This document shows, piece after piece, positions 14,641 through 24,522 of a stretch of 64,000 nucleotides of DNA (its first letter is position 1; each line of letters starts with the position of its first letter). The notes under the pieces were generated by a model that worked only from the letters and a program-made list of their open reading frames with translations, had not been told where the DNA came from and ran no database searches. Source of the DNA: Saprospira grandis DSM 2844 (GTDB taxonomy: Bacteria > Bacteroidota > Bacteroidia > Chitinophagales > Saprospiraceae); NCBI RefSeq assembly GCF_000275825.1, contig NZ_JH719942.1, forward strand, positions 3,427,554-3,491,553, read 5' to 3'. Both the position numbers and the translations under genes were made by a program.

Positions 14641-17303
14641 GGGGTATAAGCAGAAAACTGCTGACCAACTTTAGCTTTCTTTTGTAGTGTAATTTCAATC
14701 TGGACCAGATTCTCGGGCTGCCAGTCCCGCAAACGATTTTGTTCTTTTTCTAGCTTTTGATGCAAGTTGTGCTGATGCAAATGGGTCAAGTTGTTGAGCT
14801 GCTCCTTATGTTTTTTCTGTAATTGTTTGGCCTCTTCTTCCAATGCTTGGTAGAGGGGGCTTCTTTCTTCTAGAACAGCCTGCATGTTCTGACTAAAACG
14901 CTGCTGTGCTTGGCGTACTTGCTGCCGCTTTTGTTGATACTGTTGCCGTATATTTTTGGCTTTTTTAGCCAAAAAGGCATCTTGGGCCTGCTGTTGTAGG
15001 TCGGCTTTTCTTTTGGCAAACTTAGGAACGGCTAGGCGGGCTTTGGCTTCTAGCTCTTCTCGTTCTTTGGCATAAAACTTATCTATGCGTTTTAGCTCTT
15101 GGTCTGTCAGTCGTTCTTCTTTATAGCCAGCTTGTAACCAGAGCATAAAACGGTGGGCCAGATTAACATCATTTTGGCTAAAGTTAGCCAACTTAAGGGT
15201 ACGGCCATCCTTTAAGATCAGTTGGGCTCTGGGGATATTGACGTTCTCTAGCTGGCTTATAGAATGAAGCCCTGCCTCTTTGAGTTTAAGGCTGAGCCGG
15301 AAACCCTCTCGAGGACTTAGGTGCAAATGCTGTTTATAGCCTCTTTTAAGATTATTAAATCGGCTGAGGTTGTTGTGTTGGGCTTGTATATCTTGCTTTT
15401 GGCGGTCTTGCAGTAGTTCTCTTTGCTCCTCAATATAAGAGAAGAAGCGCTTTTCTTCGGCGGCAAGGCGCTCAAAGGCAAGGCGTTTTTCCTTTTGGGC
15501 CATGGCCTTAAATTGATGAAATTCTTGGCCCAGCTCTTCTTTTTGTGCAGCCAGCAGTTCGTTTTGCTCGGCTTTGCGCAAGATCTCTAGGGCCGATTTA
15601 AAATTGTGGGCCGAACTCAGTTCGGGCAGTTCTGTTTGGAGCTGGGCCAGAATGGGCGCTAAAATATTGGCTTCATGGGCTTCTTCTTGGGCCAGTAATT
15701 CCTCAAAGGCTAAGTCTAGCTGTTGCAGCCCCTCCTGATAACTCAGCTTGATAGCCTTGCTTTCTGTTTCTAGGGCTTGAAAAGGGGGCAGTTCCCTTTT
15801 TAAGAACTCTAGTAACTTGGTCTTAGACTTTTCTAGCTTAGCGTCCCATTGGTCCAGTTCGTTTTGTAGCTTTTGTGCTCTATTTTTTATTTTTCTCCAC
15901 TTGAATCGTTTGGGGTGGACAAGCTGGTGGATACCCCGAATAATAACGGGAAAAATAAGAATGGGGAAGGCAAAAAAGCCTTGAATGATCAGCATGATTT
16001 GCCAGTAGGGGGACTGAAGTAGGTCTTTGCTCATCCAGTCATAAATTGCTGGAAAGCTGCTGAGCAGAGCTACTGCCGTGGCTAGGGTAGCGATTAGGCT
16101 CAGGATGAAATTTCCCCAGCTATCCATATTGATCTCTAGATTGATTTGCTGTGCCGACTTAGGATATTGCAATTGCGGCATTTTCCAAGCCAAGGCCATT
16201 TGATAGTCCTGGGGCAGGTAGTCGCTCCATTTTTTTTCTGTTTTCTCTAAGGGCGGCAAAATATCGGAGGGGCGGCGTAGCCGCTTAAATTGCAGGCCCT
16301 GTTGCATTAGCATTTGCTGAAAGCGTTGTTTGAGTTCGGGGTCTTTTAGCTCTTCGAGCAAAGCCCAGCACCATTCTTCGGCTAGGGGGCGGAGTTCGGG
16401 CAGATTGTGGCCATCTACAAAACTTCTAATAAATAGGCTTTGTAGGGCATTAGAAAACTGTAGAAAGCCCTGATGGGGTGGGGGGATGATTTTAAATAAG
16501 CGTTGAGCTTCTGAATGATGAACAAACAAACCCGCTTCAATTTTTTGGTGGAGGCTAACGAGTTGCTCGTTGGGTGCCGCTGCCGAAGCGGCATAAGGGT
16601 GGATACCTAGGAAGAGTTTGTAAATAATTACGGCTAGGGCAAAGTTGTCCCAGCTGGGCGCAAAGCTTTTGGGTTTGTCTTGTTTGTAATATTCTGGGGC
16701 CGAGTATTCGGGGGTAGCCACAGGGGCCATAAATTTAAGCTCTCCATTTTCTTTTAGCTGAATAGAGTCCATATCAACTAGGGCGAGTTGTCCGTTGCTT
16801 TGCAGAACGACATTTTCTGGCTTGAGGTCTACTAAAACATAGCGATCTGTTTGGTGGAGTCGATAAATGGCGAGGCTGAGATTAAAGGCTATGCGCAGTC
16901 TTAGCTCTCGGCTATTTTTTTGGTCCAAAGCGAGGCGTTGCCAGCTGGCATTTAGCTTTTTGGGTAGTTTGGGTAGGCAGAGCAGTTCTAGTTTTTTGCC
17001 TTGAACAAAAGGCATGACAAAGCCCAAGAAATGGCCATCTTGGGTAAGGAGGATATCTCTGGGCCAAACAAAGGTAGGCCATTGGCCGGCCTGCAATTCT
17101 TCTGGCGGATATTTAATTAGTAGGTCAATTTTCTCTTCTCGCTCTTTTGTTCGTTTGGGGCGATGGTAAATTTTGGCCACAAGTCCTCTCCAGTGAGAGG
17201 GGCTTTTGATGCGGTGCAGGCTGCCTTCTCCGCCAGAGGCAAAGGGTTTATCTTGGAGTTGGACCTTATCTTTGGTCGTTTTGGCATAGCAAATTAGGGA
17301 CAT
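14637..17303 (-). CDS. Membrane-anchored Ser/Thr protein kinase with coiled coils and a helix-hairpin-helix-like domain
   Basis: The kinase domain covers residues ~1-300. It has the glycine loop 'FASGGEGSLHRI' (about 21-32), a lysine in 'LVAKIYHR', the catalytic loop 'VDLKPENV' with D159 and N164, and metal-binding 'DMD' (D177) in place of DFG. 'APEYSAPEY'-like and 'DNFALAVIIYKLFLG' segments follow. About residues 395-470 hold two hydrophobic helices, so the protein is probably bound to the inner membrane. A long Gln/Glu/Lys coiled coil follows, interrupted near residues 690-740 by a helix-hairpin-helix-like segment ('LSLKLKEAGLHSISQLENV'), then more coiled coil. This architecture is known from bacterial stress/tellurite-type kinases. 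The start at 17303 is preferred; one 33 bp upstream is possible. It converges with the lipoprotein gene (4 bp overlap). Confidence 0.8.
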   Translation of the reverse strand: MSLICYAKTTKDKVQLQDKPFASGGEGSLHRIKSPSHWRGLVAKIYHRPKRTKEREEKIDLLIKYPPEELQAGQWPTFVWPRDILLTQDGHFLGFVMPFVQGKKLELLCLPKLPKKLNASWQRLALDQKNSRELRLRIAFNLSLAIYRLHQTDRYVLVDLKPENVVLQSNGQLALVDMDSIQLKENGELKFMAPVATPEYSAPEYYKQDKPKSFAPSWDNFALAVIIYKLFLGIHPYAASAAAPNEQLVSLHQKIEAGLFVHHSEAQRLFKIIPPPHQGFLQFSNALQSLFIRSFVDGHNLPELRPLAEEWCWALLEELKDPELKQRFQQMLMQQGLQFKRLRRPSDILPPLEKTEKKWSDYLPQDYQMALAWKMPQLQYPKSAQQINLEINMDSWGNFILSLIATLATAVALLSSFPAIYDWMSKDLLQSPYWQIMLIIQGFFAFPILIFPVIIRGIHQLVHPKRFKWRKIKNRAQKLQNELDQWDAKLEKSKTKLLEFLKRELPPFQALETESKAIKLSYQEGLQQLDLAFEELLAQEEAHEANILAPILAQLQTELPELSSAHNFKSALEILRKAEQNELLAAQKEELGQEFHQFKAMAQKEKRLAFERLAAEEKRFFSYIEEQRELLQDRQKQDIQAQHNNLSRFNNLKRGYKQHLHLSPREGFRLSLKLKEAGLHSISQLENVNIPRAQLILKDGRTLKLANFSQNDVNLAHRFMLWLQAGYKEERLTDQELKRIDKFYAKEREELEAKARLAVPKFAKRKADLQQQAQDAFLAKKAKNIRQQYQQKRQQVRQAQQRFSQNMQAVLEERSPLYQALEEEAKQLQKKHKEQLNNLTHLHQHNLHQKLEKEQNRLRDWQPENLVQIEITLQKKAKVGQQFSAYTP

Positions 17304-17400
17304 AGTATAGAGGGATTGTGGCAGAAGAATAGGCAATCTACTTAAAAAAGCGCTGATCTGCTAAGCAGAAACTCCCTTTTTGGTCCAAATTTACAGCAGA

Positions 17401-17540
17401 CAGGCGGCGAAGCCGCCGCAGGCTGAGGGATGGATAGCAGTGGCCCAAAGGGCCAGACCCAGCCGCCTTTGGCGGCGCAGGGCCGAGCAGACCTGCGAGC
17501 TGCGACACAGCCCGACCCGACCGAAGGGAGGGGCAGCCCC
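17401..17540 (-). repeat. GC-rich structured intergenic element, subtype 2 (copy F, inverted)
   Basis: On the minus strand it starts GGGGCTGCCCC, then GGTCGGGTCGGGCTGTG, GCAGCTCGCAGGTCTGCTCGG and the stem GCCGCC/GGCGGC. It continues GGGTCTGGCCCTTTGGGCCACTG and ends CATCCCTCAGCCTGC plus GGCGGCTTCGCCGCC. Copies G, K and M share this subtype. Confidence 0.8.
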
Positions 17541-17586
17541 AAAAAAGCAGAATAGACAAAATATTTTTTATCTCTTTTAAATCCCC

Positions 17587-17636
17587 TACCTTTGGCCCGA
17601 ACTTTCCGTTTTGTTTGGAAAAGGGGGCTAATTTTG
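17587..17636 (+). promoter_or_regulatory. Candidate bamA promoter region with two -7 boxes
   Basis: TACCTTTG (17587-17594) and TAATTTTG (17629-17636) both match TAnnTTTG. The second lies 44 bp before the bamA start, with a TTTG at 17610-17613 that is slightly close for a -33 element (15-nt spacer). Confidence 0.4.
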
Positions 17637-17679
17637 TCCCTCGATCTATGTTTTTAGAAAAAAAGTCTGCCAAAAACGC

Positions 17680-20253
17680 ATGAACTACAACTCTATACGG
17701 CTAGGCGTTTACCTAGCTTGCCTATTTTGCCTGAGCCAATCCTTATTGGCCCAAACCGATAGCCTACCGAACAGTAATGCAGATAGCAGTCTGCCTGTGA
17801 TGGATTATGAACTGCCTCAAACCTATGAAATTGGGGGCATTAAGGTGGAAGGTTGTGAATATACCGACCCCAATGCCGTGATTGCCGTTTCGGGCCTGAA
17901 GGTGGGGGAGAGCATTAAGCTGCCCGGAGATGATATTGGTAAATCAATTCGTAAGCTTTGGAGCCAAGGGCTTTTTGTCGATGTGCAGATTTTGCTCGAA
18001 CGCCGTTTGGGAGAAGCCGTATTCCTTAAAATTGTCCTTAAGGAGTATCCTCGTTTTGCTCGACATGCCTACCGTGGCGTACGTAAAGGCTGGCAAGATG
18101 ATTTGAATGAGTTGCTCAACCGCTATTTATTGAAAGGGCGGGCCGCTACCAAAAGTATGAAGCGTAGTGCAGTGCGTGAAATTAAAGATTTTTTGGCCAC
18201 TAAGGGCTATCCCGATGCTAGCGTGACGGTAGAAGAAGAGGAAGATATTGTCTTGAAGAATAGTGTCCGATGGGTCTTTAATGTAGATCGAGGGAAGCGG
18301 ATTCGGATTCAAGAGATCAATTTTGTGGGCAACGAACAAGTGTCTGATAGCAAATTGCGCCGCCTACTGAAAGGTACCAAGCGGAAACGCCCCATTATGG
18401 GCATTTTTAAGCCCTCAAAGTATATTGAGTACGATTATAAGGCCGATAAAGAAAACATTATGGCCTACTATAATAAGATCGGTTTGCGAGATGCTAAAAT
18501 TGTTCGCGATTCGGTCTATATCGTAGAAATTCCCAAGAAAAACGGAAAGGTCAAAAAGGCCATCCAAATTGATATGCACATTGATGAGGGTACCACTTAC
18601 TATTTTGGCGACATTAAGTTTAGAGGAAACAGCTCTTATTCTGATGAGGTTTTGGGCCGCATCCTAGGTATTCGCAGAGGAGAGGTCTATAATGAAGAGC
18701 TTTTGCAGAGCCGCATTAGCTTTGACCGCAATGGCCGCGATTTGAGCACGCTCTATATGGATAATGGCTACCTCTTTTTTCAGGCCAATCCTGTAGAAAA
18801 AGGCGTGAAAAACGATACCGTAGATATCGAAATCCGTATCCAAGAAGGCCCTATCGCCACCATTGACCGCGTAATTATCAAAGGCAATGACCGCACGCAC
18901 GAGCATGTGATCCGCCGAGAACTACGCACCTTGCCTGGCGCTAAGTTTAGCCGCTCAGATATTATGCGCTCTCAACGCGAATTGATGGCCCTCAACTACT
19001 TTAACCCCGAGGCAATGGGCATCAATACGCCCGTAAACCCACAGCGAGGAACTGTAGATATTGAGTATACCGTAGAAGAACGTCCTTCTGACCAATTGGA
19101 ACTCTCTGCCGGTTGGGGAGGCTATGGCAACGGATTGATTGGTACCCTTGGCGTCACTTTCAATAACTTTTCTTTGCGCAATCTCTTTAAGGCAGAGGCC
19201 TGGAACCCCCTACCACAAGGAGATGGACAGCGCCTAAGCTTGCGTATTCAAACAAACGGACGCTATTTTCAGTCCTACAACTTCTCTTTTACCGAACCTT
19301 GGCTAGGCGGCAAAAAGCGCAATGCACTTTCTGTTAGCGCCTACCACTCTAGATACAATAATGGACAAACTCCAGAAAGTAGCAGTTTTCAACAGCTATT
19401 AATTACAGGGGTAACGGTGGGCCTAGGTACTCGCCTGCGCTGGCCCGATGACTATTTTAGCTACCAAATCGCTATGGAGTACCAAAATATGAACCTGCTC
19501 CGCCGCTACGACTTTACCATTCCTACCGGGGTCTTTAATGATCTTTCAATCCGCCAAACAATTTCTCGGAATTCGGTCAATAACCCACTTTTCCCCGAGT
19601 CAGGCTCTACCCTCTCCCTCTCTATGAAGCTGACCTTCCCTTACTCTTTGGTCAATGGCTGGGATTATACCGATACAGAACTTCCCGATACCGACCGTTT
19701 CCGCTGGGTAGAATATCATAAATGGGATTTTGAAAGCGCTTGGTATACCAAGATTGCCAAAAACTTGGTCATTAAGACAGAGGCCAAGCTGGGCTTCTTG
19801 GGTAGCTATAATAAGGATGTGGGCTTGTCTCCCTTTGGTCGATATGAACTAGGTGGTGACGGTATTTCTAACTTTGTGGGCCTACAAGGAAAAGATATTA
19901 TCTCGCTCCGTGGATATAGCGACCCCGTTACAGATGTCTCTATCGCCAACCAAACAGGGGCGGCAGTCTATAATAAGTTTACCGCCGAATTGCGCTACCT
20001 GCTTTCGCCCAACCCCAATGCAACCATCTATGTTTTGGGCTTTGTACAGGGCGGAAACGCTTGGTCTAGCTTCCGAGAATACAATCCATTTATGCTCAAA
20101 CGCTCAGTAGGTGCAGGCCTTCGGGTCTTCTTGCCTATGTTTGGTACCCTTGGTTTCGATTATGGTATTGGCTTCGATAAGGATCTACCCGCAGGCTCTT
20201 CTATGTTTGATTACGGTTCGTTTAATATCGTTCTTGGCTTCGAGCCGAAGTAA
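17680..20253 (+). CDS. bamA: Outer membrane protein assembly factor BamA
   Basis: An Omp85-family protein of 857 residues, the usual length in Bacteroidota. The signal peptide ends about 'CLSQSLLAQ'. POTRA domains fill residues ~45-450, with typical starts such as 'YEIGGIKVEGCEYTDPNAV', 'IRIQEINFVGNEQVSDSKL', 'YFGDIKFRGNSSYSDEVL' and 'ATIDRVIIKGNDRTHEHVI'. The C-terminal ~400 residues are the beta-barrel ('LELSAGWGGYGNGLIGTLG', 'GDGISNFVGLQGKDIISLRGY', 'GFVQGGNAWSSF'). It folds and inserts outer-membrane proteins, including the T9SS and PorP-type barrels elsewhere in this window. A strong terminator follows. It is bracketed by GC-rich elements F and G. Confidence 0.95.
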   Translation: MNYNSIRLGVYLACLFCLSQSLLAQTDSLPNSNADSSLPVMDYELPQTYEIGGIKVEGCEYTDPNAVIAVSGLKVGESIKLPGDDIGKSIRKLWSQGLFVDVQILLERRLGEAVFLKIVLKEYPRFARHAYRGVRKGWQDDLNELLNRYLLKGRAATKSMKRSAVREIKDFLATKGYPDASVTVEEEEDIVLKNSVRWVFNVDRGKRIRIQEINFVGNEQVSDSKLRRLLKGTKRKRPIMGIFKPSKYIEYDYKADKENIMAYYNKIGLRDAKIVRDSVYIVEIPKKNGKVKKAIQIDMHIDEGTTYYFGDIKFRGNSSYSDEVLGRILGIRRGEVYNEELLQSRISFDRNGRDLSTLYMDNGYLFFQANPVEKGVKNDTVDIEIRIQEGPIATIDRVIIKGNDRTHEHVIRRELRTLPGAKFSRSDIMRSQRELMALNYFNPEAMGINTPVNPQRGTVDIEYTVEERPSDQLELSAGWGGYGNGLIGTLGVTFNNFSLRNLFKAEAWNPLPQGDGQRLSLRIQTNGRYFQSYNFSFTEPWLGGKKRNALSVSAYHSRYNNGQTPESSSFQQLLITGVTVGLGTRLRWPDDYFSYQIAMEYQNMNLLRRYDFTIPTGVFNDLSIRQTISRNSVNNPLFPESGSTLSLSMKLTFPYSLVNGWDYTDTELPDTDRFRWVEYHKWDFESAWYTKIAKNLVIKTEAKLGFLGSYNKDVGLSPFGRYELGGDGISNFVGLQGKDIISLRGYSDPVTDVSIANQTGAAVYNKFTAELRYLLSPNPNATIYVLGFVQGGNAWSSFREYNPFMLKRSVGAGLRVFLPMFGTLGFDYGIGFDKDLPAGSSMFDYGSFNIVLGFEPK

Positions 20254-20275
20254 ATAGTTTTAAGCTTAGCTTAGG

Positions 20276-20316
20276 TAGCAGCAGTTTTCTGTATAGAGAA
20301 CTGCTGCTATTTTTTT
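20276..20316 (+). terminator. Terminator of bamA
   Basis: A long stem TAGCAGCAGTTTTC / GAGAACTGCTGCTA with a short loop, followed by seven T, 22 bp after the stop codon. Confidence 0.9.
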
Positions 20317-20436
20317 GGGGCTGCCCCTCCCTGCGGTCGGGTCGGGCTGTGCCGTGGCTCGCAGCTCTGCTCGGCCCTGCGGCGCTTGCAGCGCCTTGGT
20401 CTGCGGCTGCGCCGCACCACTATCCATCCCTCAGCC
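20317..20436 (+). repeat. GC-rich structured intergenic element, subtype 2 (copy G)
   Basis: GGGGCTGCCCC, GGTCGGGTCGGGCTGTG, GGCTCGCAGCTCTGCTCGGCCCTGCG, stem GGCGCT/AGCGCC, GGTCTGCGGCTGCGCCGCA, CTATCCATCCCTCAGCC. It begins directly after the bamA terminator T-run. The rest of the gap to 20730 holds no further recognisable signal apart from A/T-rich sequence. Confidence 0.8.
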
Positions 20437-20730
20437 ATGCCAATCCTCTGCAAAAGCGGTATTCCTCGCTTCGCTCCTCATGCATCAATATGTCCCCGCC
20501 CAGCCTCCCCTCTACAGGCTTCCTTCTGCAAGCCCTTCGGGAGGTCTAGGCAAAAACCAACAAAAGTAAGCCAAAAAAACTAAATAGACAATAGAAAAAC
20601 AGAATATCAAAAAGGTTTTTTTCTTTTCCCAACAAGCTTTGAAAAACGGCCATAAAGTCCTTAACTTTCGGTACTTCAAGAAAAAATCTGCCCGCCGCAA
20701 GGCAAAATACCTATCTAACATATACATATT

Positions 20731-23700
20731 ATGGCCATCAGCAAGCAACAAAAAGAAAGCTTAGAATTGCTGCAAAAGAAAGCCAACGAATGGCTCTCTA
20801 ACTACTATCAGTTTGGACTGTCTTCCGACCCCCAAACCGCAGCCCAACACAGCCAAGTTCTGGCCACCTTGCATCAGACCCAAGCCGCCCTGGCCCAAGC
20901 TGATCAAGATGAACCCAGCCTAGAAGAGCAAGGAACTATCCCCATGCCCCAAGAGGCCGCCGCCGCTCGAGAAGCCCAAAGCGAAGAACGTAGCGCCAAA
21001 AAAGCCGCCACCGAAGAAATTGAAGCCGAAACAGAAAGCGATATCGCTACCCAAGCTAAAGGTAATGCCGACCTTGAAGCTACCCTCAACGGCTGGAAAG
21101 ACCTAGCCGTCTCTTGGCTCGATACCGGCATCGATAAAGTCCTTAGCTCTAAAGAAGGACTAGATAAAGGCCTCCTCGCTACCGCTCAAGAATATATCGG
21201 ACAAGCCGAAGGCTGGCTCCGCCTCGCCTCCTTCTTTACCGGAGGAGAACTAGGCGACAAAGTAGAAAAGGTCCAAAAATGGGTCGAACTCGCCAAATCT
21301 GTTATCGAAAAAGTTGAGGCCCTAGATGAATACCTCGGCCAATGGAGAGACCTTGCCGTAAGCTGGATGGAAGGCGGTATCTCCTCTGCCGTTAGTGGTA
21401 CCGAAGTAGTCGGAGACCTTAGCAATGCCGTTGTGGCAGAAGCCATCGACTTTAAAAAACTAGCCCAGGATTTTGTCGATAAGGCCAAAGCCCTAGGCGA
21501 CGCTTCCCTAGATGATAAAGTAGCCAGAGCCGAAGAATGGCTCGGTAGTACCCATAACCTCCTCGATAAGGCCGGCGATATCGTCGATAACCTCTTCGCC
21601 GATGCCGACAATAATAGCCTGCCCGATTGGTACGACCTGCTCGCTCGCGAATGGGATAAACTAGCCGTTATGGATATTATCCCCGGTACCGATATCGATG
21701 AACAACTATTGGGGAAAATCAATGGCTTTAAAACTAAAGCCGAAGAATGGCTGGCTAAGGCCACCGCAGAAATGAACCCTGCCGTCCAAGAGAAAATTGA
21801 CCTGGTCAAAACTTGGATCTATAATATCCAAAAACTCCTTTCTTTGGCCGAAAAAGGAAAAGAGTTTGTCGATGCCCTCAAAAATAAAGATTTTAATGCC
21901 GTCTATGATCAACTCTCTGCCCTTTGGACAGAACTAGATGGCGCCAATGATGTTTTTGCCGGCACCGATATCGACGATAAACTCCTAGCCAAAGTTCAAG
22001 AATATAAACAAAAGGCCGACGAATTTGCCCGCCTAGCCAACTCCCTCATCGCTAAGCTTCCCGCCGGCGAACATCTAGGAGAGGTCCAAGATTGGATCAA
22101 AATGGCCATGCAAATCGCTACCGATATGGCCAATGGCGAGGATGTAGTCGGAAAATATATCCAACTCGCCAAAGAATGGGCCCAAGGCCAAATCAAAAGA
22201 GTATTGGATGGCCAAGAAGAATTTACCACTGAACTGGCCGGCCAAGTCTCTGGCTTTGTCAATGAAGCTAAACGCTTTATGGCCTCCGCTTCCGCTATGA
22301 AAAATGGCGACTTTAGCGATAAAATTGCCGCCGCTGGCGAGTGGATCCAGTCTTCTGAAGGCCTACTCGATAAAGCCTCTGACCTTATCGGCCTAGCTGT
22401 TGGCGATGCCGATGGCAATAACTTGCCCGATTGGTACGACCGCCTAGCCGCCGCTTGGGATGATATCACTGGAGGTGGAGATATTATCTCTAACACCAAT
22501 GTAGATAACGAACTCATCGGTAAAGTCAATATCTTCCGCACAGAAGCCGAAAAATGGTTGGCCAAAGCCGTAGAAGTTGCTGCCGAGATCCAAGAAAAGA
22601 TCACTATGGTCAAACAATGGATCGAAGTAGGAGGCAACTTCCTCAAAGAAGTAGCTGGCTTTATTGAAGATATCAAAGAAGGCGACTTCCTCTCTGTCTA
22701 TGAGAAGATTAAAGCCGCTTACCTCGGCCTTGGCGATACCGACGATATCTTAGAAGGTACCGAAGTAGATAACCGCCTACTCGCTAAAGCTAAAGATCTA
22801 CAAGGCCAAGCCGAATCTTGGTTGGCGAACGCCCTTACTGGAGGCCGCGCCAATGGAGAAATGACCGATGAGGTCAAAGATATCCTCGGCGCTGTAGATA
22901 ATGTACTTACTTTCGCTTTGACCAAATACGAGGTCCAAGATTCTATGATGGAGTTCAATGAGGATAAAATCGTTATTGACTTCCCCAATGCAACAACACT
23001 CACAGATGAACAAGAAGCCGCCCTCATCGGAGAGTTCTCTGGTGGATTTGATGGCCCCTTGGTCAATACCCTAGGCGCAGTGCTCACTCGCCTCAACCAA
23101 GATATCCTTACCCTCGGCTCTCAAGTAGATGGCGCCTACCGCCAAACAATTGCTTCAGGTGGAGCCGCCGCTGAGGTTTACCTCAAGGCTAAATCAGACT
23201 ATGAGTCTGTCATGAAGAAGCAAAAAGACTTGATGAAGCTGCTAGAATCTGTGCGTAAGGTAGTGGTAAGCTCTATTGGCTTGGCACTGACTCCCGTGAA
23301 TCCCGCAGTAGCTGCCGGTGTTACCGCTCTACTTAGTGGTAGTGTAAACGGTTTTGGCGATATCGCTAAGATGCTCCTTGGTGCCGCTAGCGAATCTGGT
23401 GGAACTATGGGCCAAATTGGTGGTTTCCTCTCTCTTGCCCTTCCTGGCGGAGCTGGCCTGTCTACTATGACAGAGGCACAGAATGCTGGTTTGATTGACC
23501 TCGATGGATTGTACAACCGTGGAGTGACAAGCAAGTATGAAGAGATGAAAGCACTCTTGACCAAAATCCAAGAACAGCTGGATATTGTTTATACAAACCT
23601 CTATAAGCAAAGAGCCGATCAGCTAGAAGATGCTAAAGGCGCTATTGCTAGCGGTGCCGATCAATGGAAGCGCCTACGCGCCGAAATTATGAGCAAGTAT

Positions 23701-24030
23701 GTCAATACACAAGAAACAAGAGTGAACGAAAAAGCAGCCTACTGGCTCCTTAGCCGTGCCCAATATGCCAACTGGTTGTCTAAGAAAACCGATACGGTCA
23801 TCGTAGACAATGTGATTGATGCACTAGAACGCTTTGAAATCATGAAAGATGCCGGCGTTAAAGAATGGAACAAAGGCACAGGTGGAAAAGTGGCCCGTGG
23901 CCTAGGTTGGCTACTCGGTGGCTGGGCAAGCTTTGGCTATGACGAGAAAATTGAACAATTTAATAAGTGGGGCCGACAAGAAATTGGCCGCCTACATAAT
24001 CAAGCCGTATGGAATGAGGCCTTTGCCTAG
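20731..24030 (+). CDS. Large leaderless helical repeat protein with a hydrophobic C-terminal segment
   Basis: I do not recognise a family. There is no signal peptide and no T9SS domain. Residues ~110-690 are built from helical repeats of about 90-135 residues ('AEEWLAKA..', 'VDNELIGKV..F...AEKWLAKA', 'AVYDQLSALW'). A larger ~268-residue unit is present twice, each marked by an acidic calcium-loop-like motif 'DADNNSLPDWYD' (from residue 291) and 'DADGNNLPDWYD' (from residue 559). Residues ~765-860 carry a long Gly/Ala-rich hydrophobic stretch ('VVVSSIGLALTPVNPAVAAG', 'GFLSLALPGGAGLSTM') between amphipathic helices, then a helical tail. That order is reminiscent of alpha-pore-forming toxins, but this is only an analogy. 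The GC-rich codon use and acidic linkers resemble the muramidase pair at 9926-12048. It is monocistronic with its own terminator. Confidence 0.75.
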   Translation: MAISKQQKESLELLQKKANEWLSNYYQFGLSSDPQTAAQHSQVLATLHQTQAALAQADQDEPSLEEQGTIPMPQEAAAAREAQSEERSAKKAATEEIEAETESDIATQAKGNADLEATLNGWKDLAVSWLDTGIDKVLSSKEGLDKGLLATAQEYIGQAEGWLRLASFFTGGELGDKVEKVQKWVELAKSVIEKVEALDEYLGQWRDLAVSWMEGGISSAVSGTEVVGDLSNAVVAEAIDFKKLAQDFVDKAKALGDASLDDKVARAEEWLGSTHNLLDKAGDIVDNLFADADNNSLPDWYDLLAREWDKLAVMDIIPGTDIDEQLLGKINGFKTKAEEWLAKATAEMNPAVQEKIDLVKTWIYNIQKLLSLAEKGKEFVDALKNKDFNAVYDQLSALWTELDGANDVFAGTDIDDKLLAKVQEYKQKADEFARLANSLIAKLPAGEHLGEVQDWIKMAMQIATDMANGEDVVGKYIQLAKEWAQGQIKRVLDGQEEFTTELAGQVSGFVNEAKRFMASASAMKNGDFSDKIAAAGEWIQSSEGLLDKASDLIGLAVGDADGNNLPDWYDRLAAAWDDITGGGDIISNTNVDNELIGKVNIFRTEAEKWLAKAVEVAAEIQEKITMVKQWIEVGGNFLKEVAGFIEDIKEGDFLSVYEKIKAAYLGLGDTDDILEGTEVDNRLLAKAKDLQGQAESWLANALTGGRANGEMTDEVKDILGAVDNVLTFALTKYEVQDSMMEFNEDKIVIDFPNATTLTDEQEAALIGEFSGGFDGPLVNTLGAVLTRLNQDILTLGSQVDGAYRQTIASGGAAAEVYLKAKSDYESVMKKQKDLMKLLESVRKVVVSSIGLALTPVNPAVAAGVTALLSGSVNGFGDIAKMLLGAASESGGTMGQIGGFLSLALPGGAGLSTMTEAQNAGLIDLDGLYNRGVTSKYEEMKALLTKIQEQLDIVYTNLYKQRADQLEDAKGAIASGADQWKRLRAEIMSKYVNTQETRVNEKAAYWLLSRAQYANWLSKKTDTVIVDNVIDALERFEIMKDAGVKEWNKGTGGKVARGLGWLLGGWASFGYDEKIEQFNKWGRQEIGRLHNQAVWNEAFA

Positions 24031-24089
24031 TCCTCTTCCTACAATTTGAAGCTGTTTTATCTCTGCCAAGATAAAATACATTAACCCCA

Positions 24090-24121
24090 AACCAGTCTGC
24101 TCCCGCAGACTGGTTTTTTTA
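24090..24121 (+). terminator. Terminator of the 1099-residue protein gene
   Basis: An 11-bp perfect stem AACCAGTCTGC / GCAGACTGGTT, tetraloop TCCC and a run of T. Confidence 0.9.
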
Positions 24122-24522
24122 TTTGAAGGGATATACGCTTTGTCCTTATGTTGCCCGTTGGCCAAGCTCCCAAAAATGAAAAATAAATGCAGCACTTAGG
24201 AGCAAGCAGTCAATAGACTAAAAAACAAAACAGGAGCTACTCCTGTTTTTCGAGACTGTTTAAAATTCTGTGTTTCTCCTTTTTGCTGCCTAGGGACAAG
24301 CCCCTAGGCTAGCTTTTTTAGACAGCCCTCTAAAGAGGGCCTTTGGATAAGGTTCTTCTCTGCTATAAGAAGGGTGCAAGGCCTTATAATTTTTCCAGCG
24401 AACACTCCTTTGCAATTATTCAAGCTAGTTGCTTTTTCCCCCATGCCATAGATGCAGTTGTTTTCTTAAGGTATTTCTTGAATCTTATTAAGAATTAGTC
24501 TAGTTTAATGAGCTAGGTTTTT
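24122..24522. other. Gene-free gap with several hairpins
   Basis: No credible gene. A second terminator-like hairpin AAAACAGGAG-cta-CTCCTGTTTTT is at 24227-24250, then CCTAGGG/CCCTAGG near 24291-24310 and GCCCTCT/AGAGGGC near 24326-24341. The sequence becomes AT-rich towards the promoter of the next gene. Confidence 0.5.

Noticed and set aside
21186..22676. Minus-strand open frames of 207 and 226 codons opposite the 1099-residue gene
   Set aside because: Ser/Ala/Leu-rich mirror of GC-biased codons; no start signals; the plus-strand protein has clear repeats and a terminator.
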